A stretch of DNA of 64,000 nt, taken from contig JAXLST010000017.1 in NCBI GenBank assembly GCA_046330435.1, positions 62,001 through 126,000 of the forward strand, read 5' to 3'. Positions 53,918 to 62,940 of the stretch are shown here, in pieces. A model generated the notes under the pieces. It was not told where the DNA came from. It saw only the letters and a list, made by a program, of their open reading frames with translations, and did no database searches. This DNA comes from Ga0077560 sp046330435 (lineage in GTDB: Bacteria; Actinomycetota; Thermoleophilia; Miltoncostaeales; Miltoncostaeaceae). The stretch's first letter is position 1. Every line of letters begins with the position of its first letter. The position numbers and the translations under genes are program-made.

Positions 53918-54459
53918 GCAGGACGATCTACTTCACCGCGACCACCCTGGACGGGTTCCTCGCCGACGAGCACGACGGCCTGGACTGGCTGCTCACCCAG
54001 GACCACGACCCCCAGGGGCCCGGAGGCCACGAGGCGTTCATGGACGGGGTGGGCGCCCTGGTGATGGGCCGCACCACCTACGACTGGGTGCGTGCCCACA
54101 TGGACCGCACCGGGGAGCCGTGGGCGTATGCGATCCCCACCTGGGTGATGACCCACCGGCCCGCCGGCGGCGTCGACGGGGCGGACATCCGCTTCGCCTC
54201 GGGCGACGTCACCGCCGTGCACGCCGAGATGGCGGCCGCCGCGGACGGGCGCGACCTGTGGGTGGTGGGCGGCGGGCAGCTCGCCGTCGACCTCGTCCGG
54301 GCCGGGCTGCTGGACGAGATCCGGGTGTCCATCGCCCCGGTCACCCTCGGCGCGGGCCGCCCGCTGCTGCCGGCGCCCGTCGACCTGCGCCTCATCGCCG
54401 TGGACCGCAACCGGGCCTTCGTGTGCGCCCGGTACGACGTGGTGGGCCCCCGGGCGTGA
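53914..54459 (+). CDS. Dihydrofolate-reductase/RibD-like protein
   Basis: 181 aa. IYFTATTLDGFLADEHDGLD at the start, VMGRTTYDWV in the middle and LWVVGGGQLAVDLVRAGLLD with SIAPVTLGAG: the RibD_C/DHFR-like NADPH fold. Many such proteins lack a known substrate. Coupled to the AraC-type gene. Confidence 0.9.
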   Translation: MSRTIYFTATTLDGFLADEHDGLDWLLTQDHDPQGPGGHEAFMDGVGALVMGRTTYDWVRAHMDRTGEPWAYAIPTWVMTHRPAGGVDGADIRFASGDVTAVHAEMAAAADGRDLWVVGGGQLAVDLVRAGLLDEIRVSIAPVTLGAGRPLLPAPVDLRLIAVDRNRAFVCARYDVVGPRA

Positions 54460-54462
54460 GCG

Positions 54463-56877
54463 TCAGCCGGCGGGCGTCGCGTCCTTCTCGGCGTCGATGA
54501 CCGCGTAGGTCGCGCCGTCGCCGCCCTCGTTCTGGGGCGCGGGCTCCGCGCGCTCCACCAGGGGGTGGCGCTCCAGCTCCTGCCGCACCGCGGCGCGCAG
54601 GGCCCCGGTGCCGTGCCCGTGGATCACCCGGATGCGGCCGCGCCCCACCATGGCGGCGGCGTCGACGGCCTCCCGCACCATCGCCCGGGCGGCCTCGGCC
54701 CGTTCCCCGCGCACGTCCACCTCCGCGGGCACCGCCCGCACCTCCGGCCGCCGCTCGGCCACCGGCGCGGGCGTGGGTGCCGGGCGCCCCCTGCCGTCAC
54801 GCACCAGGCGCTCCAGCGGGACGCGCATGCGCATGCGCTCGCCCTGCACCTCGGCGTGGCCGCCCTCGATGGCGACCACCACCCCGCGGAACCCCATCGC
54901 GGGGTCGCGGACCGGATCCCCCACCTCGACGTCACCGCCGGCCTCCGGCGCCGCCGCGCCCGCCAGGGCCGCGCGGGCCCGGCGCTCGGCGTCGGACGCG
55001 GCGCCCAGGCGCCGGTCGCGGTCACTGGCTCGGGAGGACTCCCGGGGGCTCTCGGCCGCGCGGGACCGCTGCTCCTCGGCGCGGCGGGCGGCGCTGATCT
55101 GCCGGCGCAGCTCCCGCAGCTCGCGGGTGGCGGCGGTCAGCTCGGCCTGCGCCTTGGCGCGCGCCTCCTCCCGCTGCTTCTCGGCGTCCGCCCGGGCCTT
55201 CTCCAGGCGGAACTCCAGGTCCCGGCGGCGGGCCTCGGCCTCCTCGCGGGCCCGTTCGGCGCGCTCCCGCTCCGCGCGGGCGGCCTCCAGCTCGCGCTCC
55301 GCGGCGGCGCGGGCCTCCTGTGCGGCGCGCACCAGGTCGTCGGCGCGGCGGCGCTCCGGGGTCATGGCCGCCCGGGCCTCGGCGATCACCTCGGGGTCGA
55401 GCCCCAGGCCGGTCGCGATGTCCAGTGCGTGCGAGGCGCCGGGCTCGCCGATGTGCAGGGCGTAGCGCGGCCGCAGGGTCTGCGGGTCCATCGCCACCGC
55501 GGCGTTCTTTGCGCCCTCCGTGGACGCCGCCCACTCCTTGAGCGCACCGAGGTGGGTGGTGGCCAGCACCACCGCCCCGCGCCGGACCAGGCCGCGGATG
55601 ACCGCCTGCGCGAGGGGCCCGCCCTCCTCCGGGTCGGTGCCGCCCGCCACCTCGTCCAGCAGCACCAGCGTCCCGGGGGCCGCGGCCTCCAGCATCCCCA
55701 CCAGGCGCCGCACGTGCGCGCTGAACGTCGACAGGCTCTGCGCGATCGACTGGTCGTCGCCGATGTCGGCCAGCACCTGGGAGAACACCGGCAGCCGCGC
55801 GGTCTCGGCCGGTACGCGCAGGCCGCACTGGGCGAGCATCGCGAACAGCCCCAGGGTCTTCAGCGCGACGGTCTTGCCGCCCGTGTTGGGGCCGCTCACC
55901 ACCAGCGCGCGCACCCCCGCCAGCGGCAGGTCGATGGGCACCGCGGTGCCGGGGTCCAGCAGCGGATGCCGCGCCGCGAGCAGCTCCACCTCGCCCGACT
56001 CCTCCACGAGGCACCCGCGCCACTGCCGGGACAGCCGCGCCCGGGCGAGCGCCAGGTCGTGGTGGGCCAGGGCGTCGACGGCGGCCGACAACTGCCCCTC
56101 GGTCTCCCCCACCAGCCGTGAGAGCTCCGCGAGGATGCGCTGCACCTCGGCGGCCTCCATCGCCTGCACCTCGCGCTGGCGGTTATTGGCCTCCACCACG
56201 TCGAAGGGCTCCACGAAGATCGTCTGGCCCGACCCGGAGCTGTCGTGCACGATGCCCGGAACCGCGCTGCGCGAGCTGGCCTTCACGGCGAGCACCGGCC
56301 GGCCGGACCGCTCGGTGGTGAAGCTCTCCTGCAGGTGCTTGGTGAGCCGGGACGCCAGGCGCCGCAGGGTGTCCGCGGCCTCGCGGCGCGCGGCGGCGAC
56401 GCGCCGGCGCAGGTCCGAGAGCTCGGGGGTCGCGGAGTCCAGCAGCCCGCCGCGGCGGTCCAGGGCGCGCTCCAGCGCCGACGCCACGCGCTGCAGCGAC
56501 ACCGGTTCCACGCCCACCGACAGCCGCTCGGCGAGCGACGGCGCCAGATCCTCCCGGGACGCCACGCCGGTACGCACCTCGAGCGCCACGCCGATGGTCA
56601 CCAGGATGCGCTCCAGGTCCTCCACCGGCAGCGCGGCGCCGCGGGCGGCGGCCTCCACGGCCTCGCGGACGTCCTGCGCGCCGCCGGGTCCGGAGACCGT
56701 GGTCTCCTCCAGCAGCCACGCCTCCTCGGTCTCGGCGCGCAGCGCCGCGACCTCGTGCGGATCGGTGGACGGCTCCATGGCCTCGGCCAGCAGCCGGCCG
56801 CCCTCGAACGAGGCGTTCCCCGCGAGTCGCAGGCGGACGGCGGGGAGCTCCAGCAGGTCCTGACTGCGGCGGTCCAT
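54463..56877 (-). CDS. mutS2: Endonuclease MutS2
   Basis: 804 aa. MutS core with Walker A GPNTGGKT, LLDEVAGGTDPEEG (Walker B) and LATTHLG, a long Glu/Arg coiled coil (about 505-625) and a C-terminal Smr nuclease domain with EVDVRGERAEAARAMV and HGHGTGALR. It lacks the MutS mismatch-reading domain. Acts against recombination or on stalled ribosomes in other bacteria. Converges with the DHFR-like gene. Confidence 0.96.
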   Translation of the reverse strand: MDRRSQDLLELPAVRLRLAGNASFEGGRLLAEAMEPSTDPHEVAALRAETEEAWLLEETTVSGPGGAQDVREAVEAAARGAALPVEDLERILVTIGVALEVRTGVASREDLAPSLAERLSVGVEPVSLQRVASALERALDRRGGLLDSATPELSDLRRRVAAARREAADTLRRLASRLTKHLQESFTTERSGRPVLAVKASSRSAVPGIVHDSSGSGQTIFVEPFDVVEANNRQREVQAMEAAEVQRILAELSRLVGETEGQLSAAVDALAHHDLALARARLSRQWRGCLVEESGEVELLAARHPLLDPGTAVPIDLPLAGVRALVVSGPNTGGKTVALKTLGLFAMLAQCGLRVPAETARLPVFSQVLADIGDDQSIAQSLSTFSAHVRRLVGMLEAAAPGTLVLLDEVAGGTDPEEGGPLAQAVIRGLVRRGAVVLATTHLGALKEWAASTEGAKNAAVAMDPQTLRPRYALHIGEPGASHALDIATGLGLDPEVIAEARAAMTPERRRADDLVRAAQEARAAAERELEAARAERERAERAREEAEARRRDLEFRLEKARADAEKQREEARAKAQAELTAATRELRELRRQISAARRAEEQRSRAAESPRESSRASDRDRRLGAASDAERRARAALAGAAAPEAGGDVEVGDPVRDPAMGFRGVVVAIEGGHAEVQGERMRMRVPLERLVRDGRGRPAPTPAPVAERRPEVRAVPAEVDVRGERAEAARAMVREAVDAAAMVGRGRIRVIHGHGTGALRAAVRQELERHPLVERAEPAPQNEGGDGATYAVIDAEKDATPAG

Positions 56878-56918
56878 CCCGCGGATGGTAGATGAGCCCG
56901 ACCCGCTAGAGTCGCGGC

Positions 56919-57080
56919 GTGATCACCGTCGGGCTCATCATCGTGGGGCTGGTCATCCTGTTCGGCCTCGTGGTGGCCGCCATCATGCTGGGCGGCACCT
57001 GGTTCGGCACCGGCATGTTCCCGCCACCCGAGGAGCGGGGCGGGTCCGGGCCGGGCGGCCCGGACCGCGAACTCCCCTAG
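56919..57080 (+). CDS. Small single-span membrane protein (53 aa)
   Basis: GTG start; VGLIIVGLVILFGLVVAAIM is one hydrophobic helix near the N-terminus, followed by a Gly/Pro-rich hydrophilic tail ending RELP. Too short for usual gene calls. Divergent from mutS2 and converging with the chemoreceptor by 4 nt. Function unknown. Confidence 0.6.
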   Translation: MITVGLIIVGLVILFGLVVAAIMLGGTWFGTGMFPPPEERGGSGPGGPDRELP

Positions 57081-58453
57081 GCGCCGAAGTTCAGGCCGTC
57101 CGCGACGGCCTTCACGTCCTCGGCGAGCTTCGCCACCTCGGACGACGCACGGCCGGTCTCACCCGCGCCCGCCGCGACCTCCTGTGACGCCGCCGCAATC
57201 GTGGTGAGCGCCCGGTCGCTGGTCCCGAACGCGTCGGCGATGTCGGCGAAGCGCCCGCGCACCGACCCGGTGGCCTCCTCCAGCGCCTCCACCTGGTGGG
57301 CGGCGCTCTCCCCCGCCGACCGCACCTGCGCGACCGACCCCTGCATCGCCCGGACGGCGCCCTCCGCCTCCACCAGGTGCTGGGAGGTCTCCTCGGCCAG
57401 CGCCCGCACCTGGTCGGCGACCACGGCGAACCCGCGGCCCGCCTCCCCTGCGCGCGCCGCCTCGATGGCGGCGTTCAGCGCGAGCAGGTTGATCTGCTTG
57501 GCGGTCTGCTCGAGGATCCCGGCGATCTGGGCGATCCGGTCCGACGCCTCGTCCAGGTCGACGGCCGCGCTCGCGACGGCCTGGGACGCGTTCCGCACAT
57601 GACCGACGGCCGTCTCGGCGTCCTCGACGGCCGAGAGCCCCTCCTGCACGCGGCCGTTGGCGGCGCTCGTCTGCTCGGACGCCTGCCCGACCTCGTTGGC
57701 CACCTGCTCGGCCGTGGCGCTCATCTCCTGGATCGCCGCCGAGGACTGCTGGGCGGCGGCGGCCAGCTGGCCGGCCAGGTCGTTGAGCTCCCGGGCGACG
57801 CGGGACGTGGCGTCCTGCTGCTCCCGGACCTCCTCCAGGGCGTGCTCCACGCGCTCCTGCCGGGCGCGCATGAAGACCTGGGTCACCAGGCCGGCGTCGA
57901 ACGTGAGCATCTTGTCGAGCGCCGCGATGTACGCGTGCGCCGGCTGCTTGAGGCGCGGGCGGAAACCCTTGGTCGCCTCGATGACCGCCTCGGTCCAGAC
58001 CTCGCGGATGGCCTGGAACTGGAAGATGTAGACCTCGATGGGGAGGTTGATGCGGTCGTGGATCGCCGAGATGCGGTTCCGGGCCGCCACGTGCTGCGGT
58101 CCCAGGTCCGTCGAGGCGAAGTCCAGGATGTACTGGCGAAGCGTCCCCGACAGCCGCTCGATGCTGGAGTTGCGGGACACGATGTCCACCAGGAACGGGG
58201 TCTGGCGCACGCGGGCGTAGAAGCGCTCGACCATGTCGTCGACGCACTCCTGCAGGACCGGCGCCGCCTCCTTCATGAGGGCGAAGGTGGTCCGGTCGAT
58301 GAGGAGCATCTGGATGCGGTCGACCGACGGGCCGTCGCCGCGGGTCTCGCGCTCGTCCACGCCGGACCGGCCATGGGGGTCGCTCTCGGTGAACCGCGGG
58401 ATGAGGCGATCGGCCCCCGCGACGGGGGGGCGCTCGATGGTGGGAGACGTCAC
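57077..58453 (-). CDS. Soluble globin-coupled chemoreceptor (HemAT-like)
   Basis: 458 aa, no membrane span. N-terminal protoglobin/globin sensor (about 40-210): helices FYARVRQTPFLVDIVSRNSS, a probable haem-ligand His in ISAIHDRINLPIEVY and a PRLKQPAHAYIAALDKML helix. The C-terminal methyl-accepting signalling domain has the hairpin tip QINLLALNAAIEAARAGE. Should sense oxygen and drive CheA. GTG 58453 with AGGAGG 4 nt upstream. No che genes nearby, but a YjfB-type motility peptide lies 5 kb away. Confidence 0.88.
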   Translation of the reverse strand: MTSPTIERPPVAGADRLIPRFTESDPHGRSGVDERETRGDGPSVDRIQMLLIDRTTFALMKEAAPVLQECVDDMVERFYARVRQTPFLVDIVSRNSSIERLSGTLRQYILDFASTDLGPQHVAARNRISAIHDRINLPIEVYIFQFQAIREVWTEAVIEATKGFRPRLKQPAHAYIAALDKMLTFDAGLVTQVFMRARQERVEHALEEVREQQDATSRVARELNDLAGQLAAAAQQSSAAIQEMSATAEQVANEVGQASEQTSAANGRVQEGLSAVEDAETAVGHVRNASQAVASAAVDLDEASDRIAQIAGILEQTAKQINLLALNAAIEAARAGEAGRGFAVVADQVRALAEETSQHLVEAEGAVRAMQGSVAQVRSAGESAAHQVEALEEATGSVRGRFADIADAFGTSDRALTTIAAASQEVAAGAGETGRASSEVAKLAEDVKAVADGLNFGA

Positions 58454-58622
58454 GGAACCTCCTGGAGGCGAGATCAAACGCACGGGGGGTTCAGGAGTCC
58501 TGCCGGCGGGGAGCTGGCACTCGCTGCTTGCCCGCCCACTCGGCGGTCCCGGGGCCGACTTGAGCGGAATGACTTCGTTCGGTTGAACTCGCCAGATTCC
58601 GTCCAGAGTTCGAAAAACTGGA

Positions 58623-59054
58623 CTAGAGGCGCTGCAGTTCCTCGCCGGGGTCGTCCACTGTCGTTTCGCACGTGGGACACCACCAGGTCGCCTCCAGCGG
58701 GGTGCCGCAGACCTCGTGTCGCACCCCTGGCGCGCCCCCGGCCCGCCGGGCGCCCCAGTCGGCGAGCAGGCGCAGCGGCCCCGCCAGTTCCCGTCCGGGG
58801 CCGGTGAGCTCGTAGACCATCCGCGGCGGCCGCCGGCTGTACGGCTCGGCAGAGACCAGGCCCGCGGCCTGCAGGTGCCGAAGCCGCTGGGTGAGCACGT
58901 TCGGCGCGATGCCGCCGAGCGCCGCCTGCAGGTCCCCGAACCGGCCGGGCCCGTCGAGCAGCGCGTTGACGATGAGCAGCGTCCACCGGTCGCCCACCTC
59001 CTCGAGGGCGGCGGAGAGGTTGCGGTCGGGGCCGTCGGGGCGTTCGTCGGGCAT
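58623..59054 (-). CDS. HxlR-family transcriptional regulator with C-terminal Cys motif
   Basis: 143 aa. Winged helix VGDRWTLLIVNALLDGPGRF and FGDLQAALGGIAPNVLTQRL. An extra C-terminal piece has Cys at HEVCG and TWWCPTCETT, suggesting a metal or redox site. ATG 59054. Divergent from the HtrA-like gene, with a palindrome between them. Confidence 0.92.
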   Translation of the reverse strand: MPDERPDGPDRNLSAALEEVGDRWTLLIVNALLDGPGRFGDLQAALGGIAPNVLTQRLRHLQAAGLVSAEPYSRRPPRMVYELTGPGRELAGPLRLLADWGARRAGGAPGVRHEVCGTPLEATWWCPTCETTVDDPGEELQRL

Positions 59055-59086
59055 GCGGGCATGGTGGCAGAGACGGTGCTAGCCTG

Positions 59087-59113
59087 TTGTCACTTGCTAA
59101 TTGCTAGTGACAA
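59087..59113. promoter_or_regulatory. Palindromic operator between HxlR and HtrA-like genes
   Basis: Perfect 8-bp arms TTGTCACT (59087-59094) and AGTGACAA (59106-59113) around an 11-nt AT-rich centre (TGCTAATTGCT) containing a second short dyad. 14 nt before the HtrA-like GTG. Expected HxlR binding site. Confidence 0.75.
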
Positions 59114-59126
59114 TGGAGAGCGCCAC

Positions 59127-60092
59127 GTGAGCAACACGAGCGAACGCATCAGGCGGGCCGCGGAGACCGCCGGCCCGGCCGTCTTCGGCCTGGGCCGCTG
59201 GGGCCGCGGCTCCGGCGTGGTCGTGGCCGACGGCCTCGCCCTCGCCGCACCGCACCACCACCCCCGCGGCGGCCCGCACCATCACCACCCCATGCGCGGC
59301 GGCCCGTTCCGGCACCGCGGCCCCCAGCCCCCGTGGCGTGAGGACCGCAGCCCGGTGGCCGTCTTCGCCGACGGCCGCGCCGTTGACGCGGAATCCGCGG
59401 GCACCGACCCCATGACGGGGCTGGTCGTCCTGCGGCTGGACACCACCGGGGTCACCCCCATCCCGCCCGCGGCGGCCGAGCCGCGCCTGGGCGACCCGGT
59501 GCTCGCCCTCGGCAACCCGGGCGGCCGGGGCCTGCGGGTGACCCCGGGGTACGTCGCGTCCGAGCCCCGGGTCCTGGAGGGACCGGGCGGGCGCACCGGC
59601 CCGACGGGCATCGAGCACAGCGCCCCGCTGCCGCGCGGCGCCACCGGCGGACCGCTGCTGGACGCCGACGGCGGGCTGCTGGGCATCAACGTCATGCGCC
59701 CCGGCTGGGGCCTCATCCTCGCCGTGGCGACCGGCGCCACCGTGGCCGGGCGGGCCGCGGCGGTGGCCGGCGGCACCGTGGCCCGGCCCCGCACGCTGGG
59801 CGTCGCACTGGCGCCCGCCCACGTCGCGCGGCGCCTGCGCCGGGCCGTGGGCCTCCCGGAGGCCGAGGGCATCCTGGTGCGCGCCGTCGAGGACGGCAGC
59901 CCCGCCGCGGCCGCCGGGCTCGGCGACGGGGACCTCATCACCGCGGCGGGCGGCGCGCCCGTGGCCGAGGTCGCCGACCTCGCCCGGGCGATCGACGCCG
60001 CGCCGGCGGACGGTCGGCTCGTCCTGACCGTCCTGCGCGGCACGGAGTCCCGCGAGGTCGAGGTGGTGCTGACCGCGGAGCCGGTCGCGTAG
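59127..60092 (+). CDS. HtrA-like PDZ protein with lost catalytic residues and a His-rich insert
   Basis: 321 aa, no signal peptide or span. Trypsin-like fold of the HtrA family: SGVVVADGLALAAPH keeps the His place, but DPMTGLVVLRLD has Gly where the catalytic Asp belongs, and PRGATGGPLLD has Thr where the nucleophile Ser belongs. After the His comes an insert with HHH and HHHH runs (about 43-65). A C-terminal PDZ domain (GILVRAVEDGSPAAAAGLGD) is intact. Probably a scaffold or metal-binding protein, not a protease. Divergent from HxlR. Confidence 0.85.
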   Translation: MSNTSERIRRAAETAGPAVFGLGRWGRGSGVVVADGLALAAPHHHPRGGPHHHHPMRGGPFRHRGPQPPWREDRSPVAVFADGRAVDAESAGTDPMTGLVVLRLDTTGVTPIPPAAAEPRLGDPVLALGNPGGRGLRVTPGYVASEPRVLEGPGGRTGPTGIEHSAPLPRGATGGPLLDADGGLLGINVMRPGWGLILAVATGATVAGRAAAVAGGTVARPRTLGVALAPAHVARRLRRAVGLPEAEGILVRAVEDGSPAAAAGLGDGDLITAAGGAPVAEVADLARAIDAAPADGRLVLTVLRGTESREVEVVLTAEPVA

Positions 60093-60098
60093 CACCGG

Positions 60099-60125
60099 GG
60101 CCCGCCGGCTCACCGCCGGCGGGCC
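60099..60125. terminator. Bidirectional hairpin at a convergent pair
   Basis: A perfect 11-bp stem GGCCCGCCGGC/GCCGGCGGGCC with loop TCACC, whose TCA is the stop of the methyltransferase gene. 7 nt past the HtrA-like stop. Likely terminates both genes. Confidence 0.7.
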
Positions 60126-60907
60126 AGCACCTCCCCGTGCACCAGGATGAGCACGCCGTCCGGGTGCGCCGCCCAGTCCCGCCACCCGGCGGCGACGTCC
60201 TCGAGTTCGTCACGGGTGGCGAGGCCCCCGGCCACGGCCTGCTCCGCGAATGCCGAGCGGGTCGCGCGGCCGGCCCACGAGTCACCCCACCACGCGCGGT
60301 CCTCCGGGGTCGCGAACGTCCAGGTGCTGCTCGACACCTCCAGGTCCGCGAACCCGGCGGCGCGCACCCAGCCCGCCAGGAACCGGCCGGCGTCAGCCTC
60401 GGCGCCGTTGGCGCGGGTGACGTCGTGGTACAGCGCCATCCAGCGGTCGAGGCGCGGGTCGCGCGGCGCCCATGCGAACGCCGCGTAGTCGCCGTCCCGC
60501 ACGGCGAGGACCCCGCCGGGGCGCAGCACCCGGTGCATCTCCCGCAGCGCCCGCACCGGGTCGGTGAGGTGCTGCAGCACCTGGTGGGCGTGCACCACGT
60601 CGAAGGCGGCGTCGGGCAGATCGAGGGCGTAGACGTCCCCGGTGGCGAGCTCCAGCCCCGGGTGGTCACGGCGCGCGGCATCGATGATCCCGGCGTCGCG
60701 GTCCAGCCCGAGCACGCGGCCCGGGGCGACCGCGGCGGCCAGGTCGGCGGTGATGGTGGCCGGGCCGCATCCCACGTCCAGCAGGTCCATGCCGGGGCGC
60801 AGGCGGGGCAGCAGGTACGCGCAGGAGTTGGCGGCCGTGCGCCACCGGTGGCTGCGCAGGACCGACTCGTGGTGGCCGTGGGTGTAGACGTCGCGAGGTG
60901 TGCTCAT
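60110..60907 (-). CDS. Class I SAM-dependent methyltransferase
   Basis: 265 aa. Motif I LLDVGCGPAT, acidic LGLDRDAGII, FDVVHAHQVLQHLTDPVRAL and VLRPGGVLAVRDGD. Methyltransf_11/UbiE type; a second family member besides the one at 28632, with low similarity. ATG 60907. Divergent from the LysR gene by 48 nt, which may control it. Confidence 0.9.
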   Translation of the reverse strand: MSTPRDVYTHGHHESVLRSHRWRTAANSCAYLLPRLRPGMDLLDVGCGPATITADLAAAVAPGRVLGLDRDAGIIDAARRDHPGLELATGDVYALDLPDAAFDVVHAHQVLQHLTDPVRALREMHRVLRPGGVLAVRDGDYAAFAWAPRDPRLDRWMALYHDVTRANGAEADAGRFLAGWVRAAGFADLEVSSSTWTFATPEDRAWWGDSWAGRATRSAFAEQAVAGGLATRDELEDVAAGWRDWAAHPDGVLILVHGEVLARRR

Positions 60908-60955
60908 GCGACGAGGGTCGCACCGGGCGTCCATCGGTGACAAGCTGTCATCACC

Positions 60956-61870
60956 GTGGATCCATCGACGAGCTCCGTGGACTGGCCGGCCGACGGCGGC
61001 CGCATGCGCGCGTTCCTCGCCGTCGCCGAGCGCGGCGGGTTCACCCGCGCGGCCGAGGCGCTGGGCGTGACCCAGCCCACCGTGAGCAGCCTGGTGGCGG
61101 GGCTGGAGCGCAGCCTGGGGGCACGACTGCTCACCCGCGATCGGGGGGGCGCCCGCCTCACCCCCGCCGGCGAGGCCTTCGCGCCGCACGCCCGCCGGCT
61201 GCTTGCCGTGGCCGAGGAGGCGCGCCGGGCCGCGGCCGGGGCGGCGTCCGCGGAGCGCCGGCACCTTGCGGTGGCCGGCGGCGAGGCGCTGGTGTCCGAT
61301 GCGCTGCCGCCGGCCCTCGCCCGGCTGCGGCGGCGGCTGCCCCGCCTGGAGGTCACGCTCACCGCCGCCGACCCCGCCGGCGCGATCGCGGCGCTGCGCG
61401 CCGGAGAGGTCGCGTGCGTGGCCGCGGCCCGCACAGCCGTGCCCCAGGACGTGGCGTTCCGGCCCGTGGGCCGTGACCGTTTGATGCTCATCGCCCCGCC
61501 GGGTCACCCGCTGGCGGGGCGGCGGCCGGTGCGGCTCGAGCGGCTGTCCGGCGAGACCCTGGTGGTGCGGGAGGCCGGGCGCGCCGACCGGGCGCAGCTG
61601 GAGGGCCTGCTGCGCGACGGCGGGGTGTCGCCCGCCGGCCGGGTCGTGGTGACCGGCCTGGAGGCGGTGAAGCGCGGGGTGGCCGCGGGGCTGGGCGTCG
61701 CGGTCGTGCCGGCCCTCAGCGCCGCCGACGACGTCGCCTCGGGGCGGCTCGCCGAGGTGCGGGTGTCGGGCGGGCTGCCCGCGGTGGAGTGGGGCCTGGC
61801 GATGCCGAGCAACCGGGAGATCCACCCGCTGGCGGACGCGCTGCTGCGGGAGCTCACCGCCGACGGGTGA
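60956..61870 (+). CDS. LysR-family transcriptional regulator
   Basis: 304 aa. N-terminal winged helix MRAFLAVAERGGFTRAAEAL GVTQPTVSSLVAGLERSLG; a periplasmic-binding-type effector domain follows. GTG 60956, 48 nt from the divergent methyltransferase. LysR genes commonly control the divergent neighbour. Confidence 0.92.
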   Translation: MDPSTSSVDWPADGGRMRAFLAVAERGGFTRAAEALGVTQPTVSSLVAGLERSLGARLLTRDRGGARLTPAGEAFAPHARRLLAVAEEARRAAAGAASAERRHLAVAGGEALVSDALPPALARLRRRLPRLEVTLTAADPAGAIAALRAGEVACVAAARTAVPQDVAFRPVGRDRLMLIAPPGHPLAGRRPVRLERLSGETLVVREAGRADRAQLEGLLRDGGVSPAGRVVVTGLEAVKRGVAAGLGVAVVPALSAADDVASGRLAEVRVSGGLPAVEWGLAMPSNREIHPLADALLRELTADG

Positions 61871-62009
61871 CGGCGCGCCGCGGCGCGGTCGAGGCGCTCG
61901 GCGTGGACGATGCGACCGAGGTCGCGGTGGAGGTTCGGGTTCGTCTGCATGGCCCCACACTCGCGGCGCCGGGGTGTGCGAGCAACGCCCGCTCGGTTAT
62001 CGTCCCATC

Positions 62010-62930
62010 ATGAAGTCGAATGGCTTGCTGGGCGTCGAGCTGCGCCACCTGATGGCCTTCGAGGCGGTCGCCCGCCATCGCAGCTTCGGCGCGGCCGCGG
62101 AGGAGCTGGGCTACACCCAGAGCGCGGTGAGCCAGCAGCTCGCCTACCTGGAGAAGCAGCTCGGCCAGCGCCTGCTGGACCGCGGCGGCGGCTCGCGCAC
62201 GGTCGCGCTCACCGAGCCCGGCCGGGTGGTGCTGCGGCATGCGAGGGCGCTCGCCTCCCGCCTGGACGCGCTGGGTGCCGAGCTCGGCGCGCTCGACCGC
62301 ACGGGCGTGGTGCGGGTGGGCGTGTTCCAGAGCGTCGGCGACCGCATCATGCCCCTGCTGCTCTCCGAGCTCGCCGCCACCCACCCCGAGATCGAGGTCG
62401 AGATCGTCGAGGAGGTGAACTGCGACCCGCTGGAGGAGGGCGCCGCGAGCGGCGTGCTCGACCTGGCGTTCTCGCTCCTGCCGTACGACGACCCCCGCAC
62501 CGAGAGCGCCGTGCTCATGCCGGACGAGCACCTGCTGGTGGTGCCCGCCGGGCACCCCGCCGCCGACGAGCCGCCCACGCTGTCGTCCCTGGCGGCCATG
62601 CCGATGGTGGGCTACCGCGGATGCCGCGGGCAGCTGCAGATGGAGGAGCGGATGGCGGCCGCCGGCCACCCCCTCAACGTGGTGCGGCGGGCCGACGGGA
62701 ACGGGATCATGCACGGGCTCGTCGCAGCCGGAGTGGGGATGTGCCTGCTGCCGCGCCTGGCCTTCGACCCGCTGGACCCGCGTGTGACCGGCATCGAGCT
62801 GGACGGCCTGGTGCCCGCCCGGGAGATCGGCCTGGTGTGGCAGCGCAAGCGGCGCCTGGGCCCCGCGGTGGAGGCCGTCATCGACGCCGCCCGGACCGTG
62901 TGCGCTCGCCTGGCCGTGCCCGTCGGGTGA
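62010..62930 (+). CDS. LysR-family transcriptional regulator
   Basis: 306 aa. HTH LMAFEAVARHRSFGAAAEEL and YTQSAVSQQLAYLEKQLGQR; effector domain with VGVFQSVGDRIMPLLL. ATG 62010 (an in-frame GTG upstream adds 12). 10 nt upstream of the nicotinamidase gene on the same strand, so probably co-transcribed. Confidence 0.92.
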   Translation: MKSNGLLGVELRHLMAFEAVARHRSFGAAAEELGYTQSAVSQQLAYLEKQLGQRLLDRGGGSRTVALTEPGRVVLRHARALASRLDALGAELGALDRTGVVRVGVFQSVGDRIMPLLLSELAATHPEIEVEIVEEVNCDPLEEGAASGVLDLAFSLLPYDDPRTESAVLMPDEHLLVVPAGHPAADEPPTLSSLAAMPMVGYRGCRGQLQMEERMAAAGHPLNVVRRADGNGIMHGLVAAGVGMCLLPRLAFDPLDPRVTGIELDGLVPAREIGLVWQRKRRLGPAVEAVIDAARTVCARLAVPVG

Positions 62931-62940
62931 AGATGGCCCC

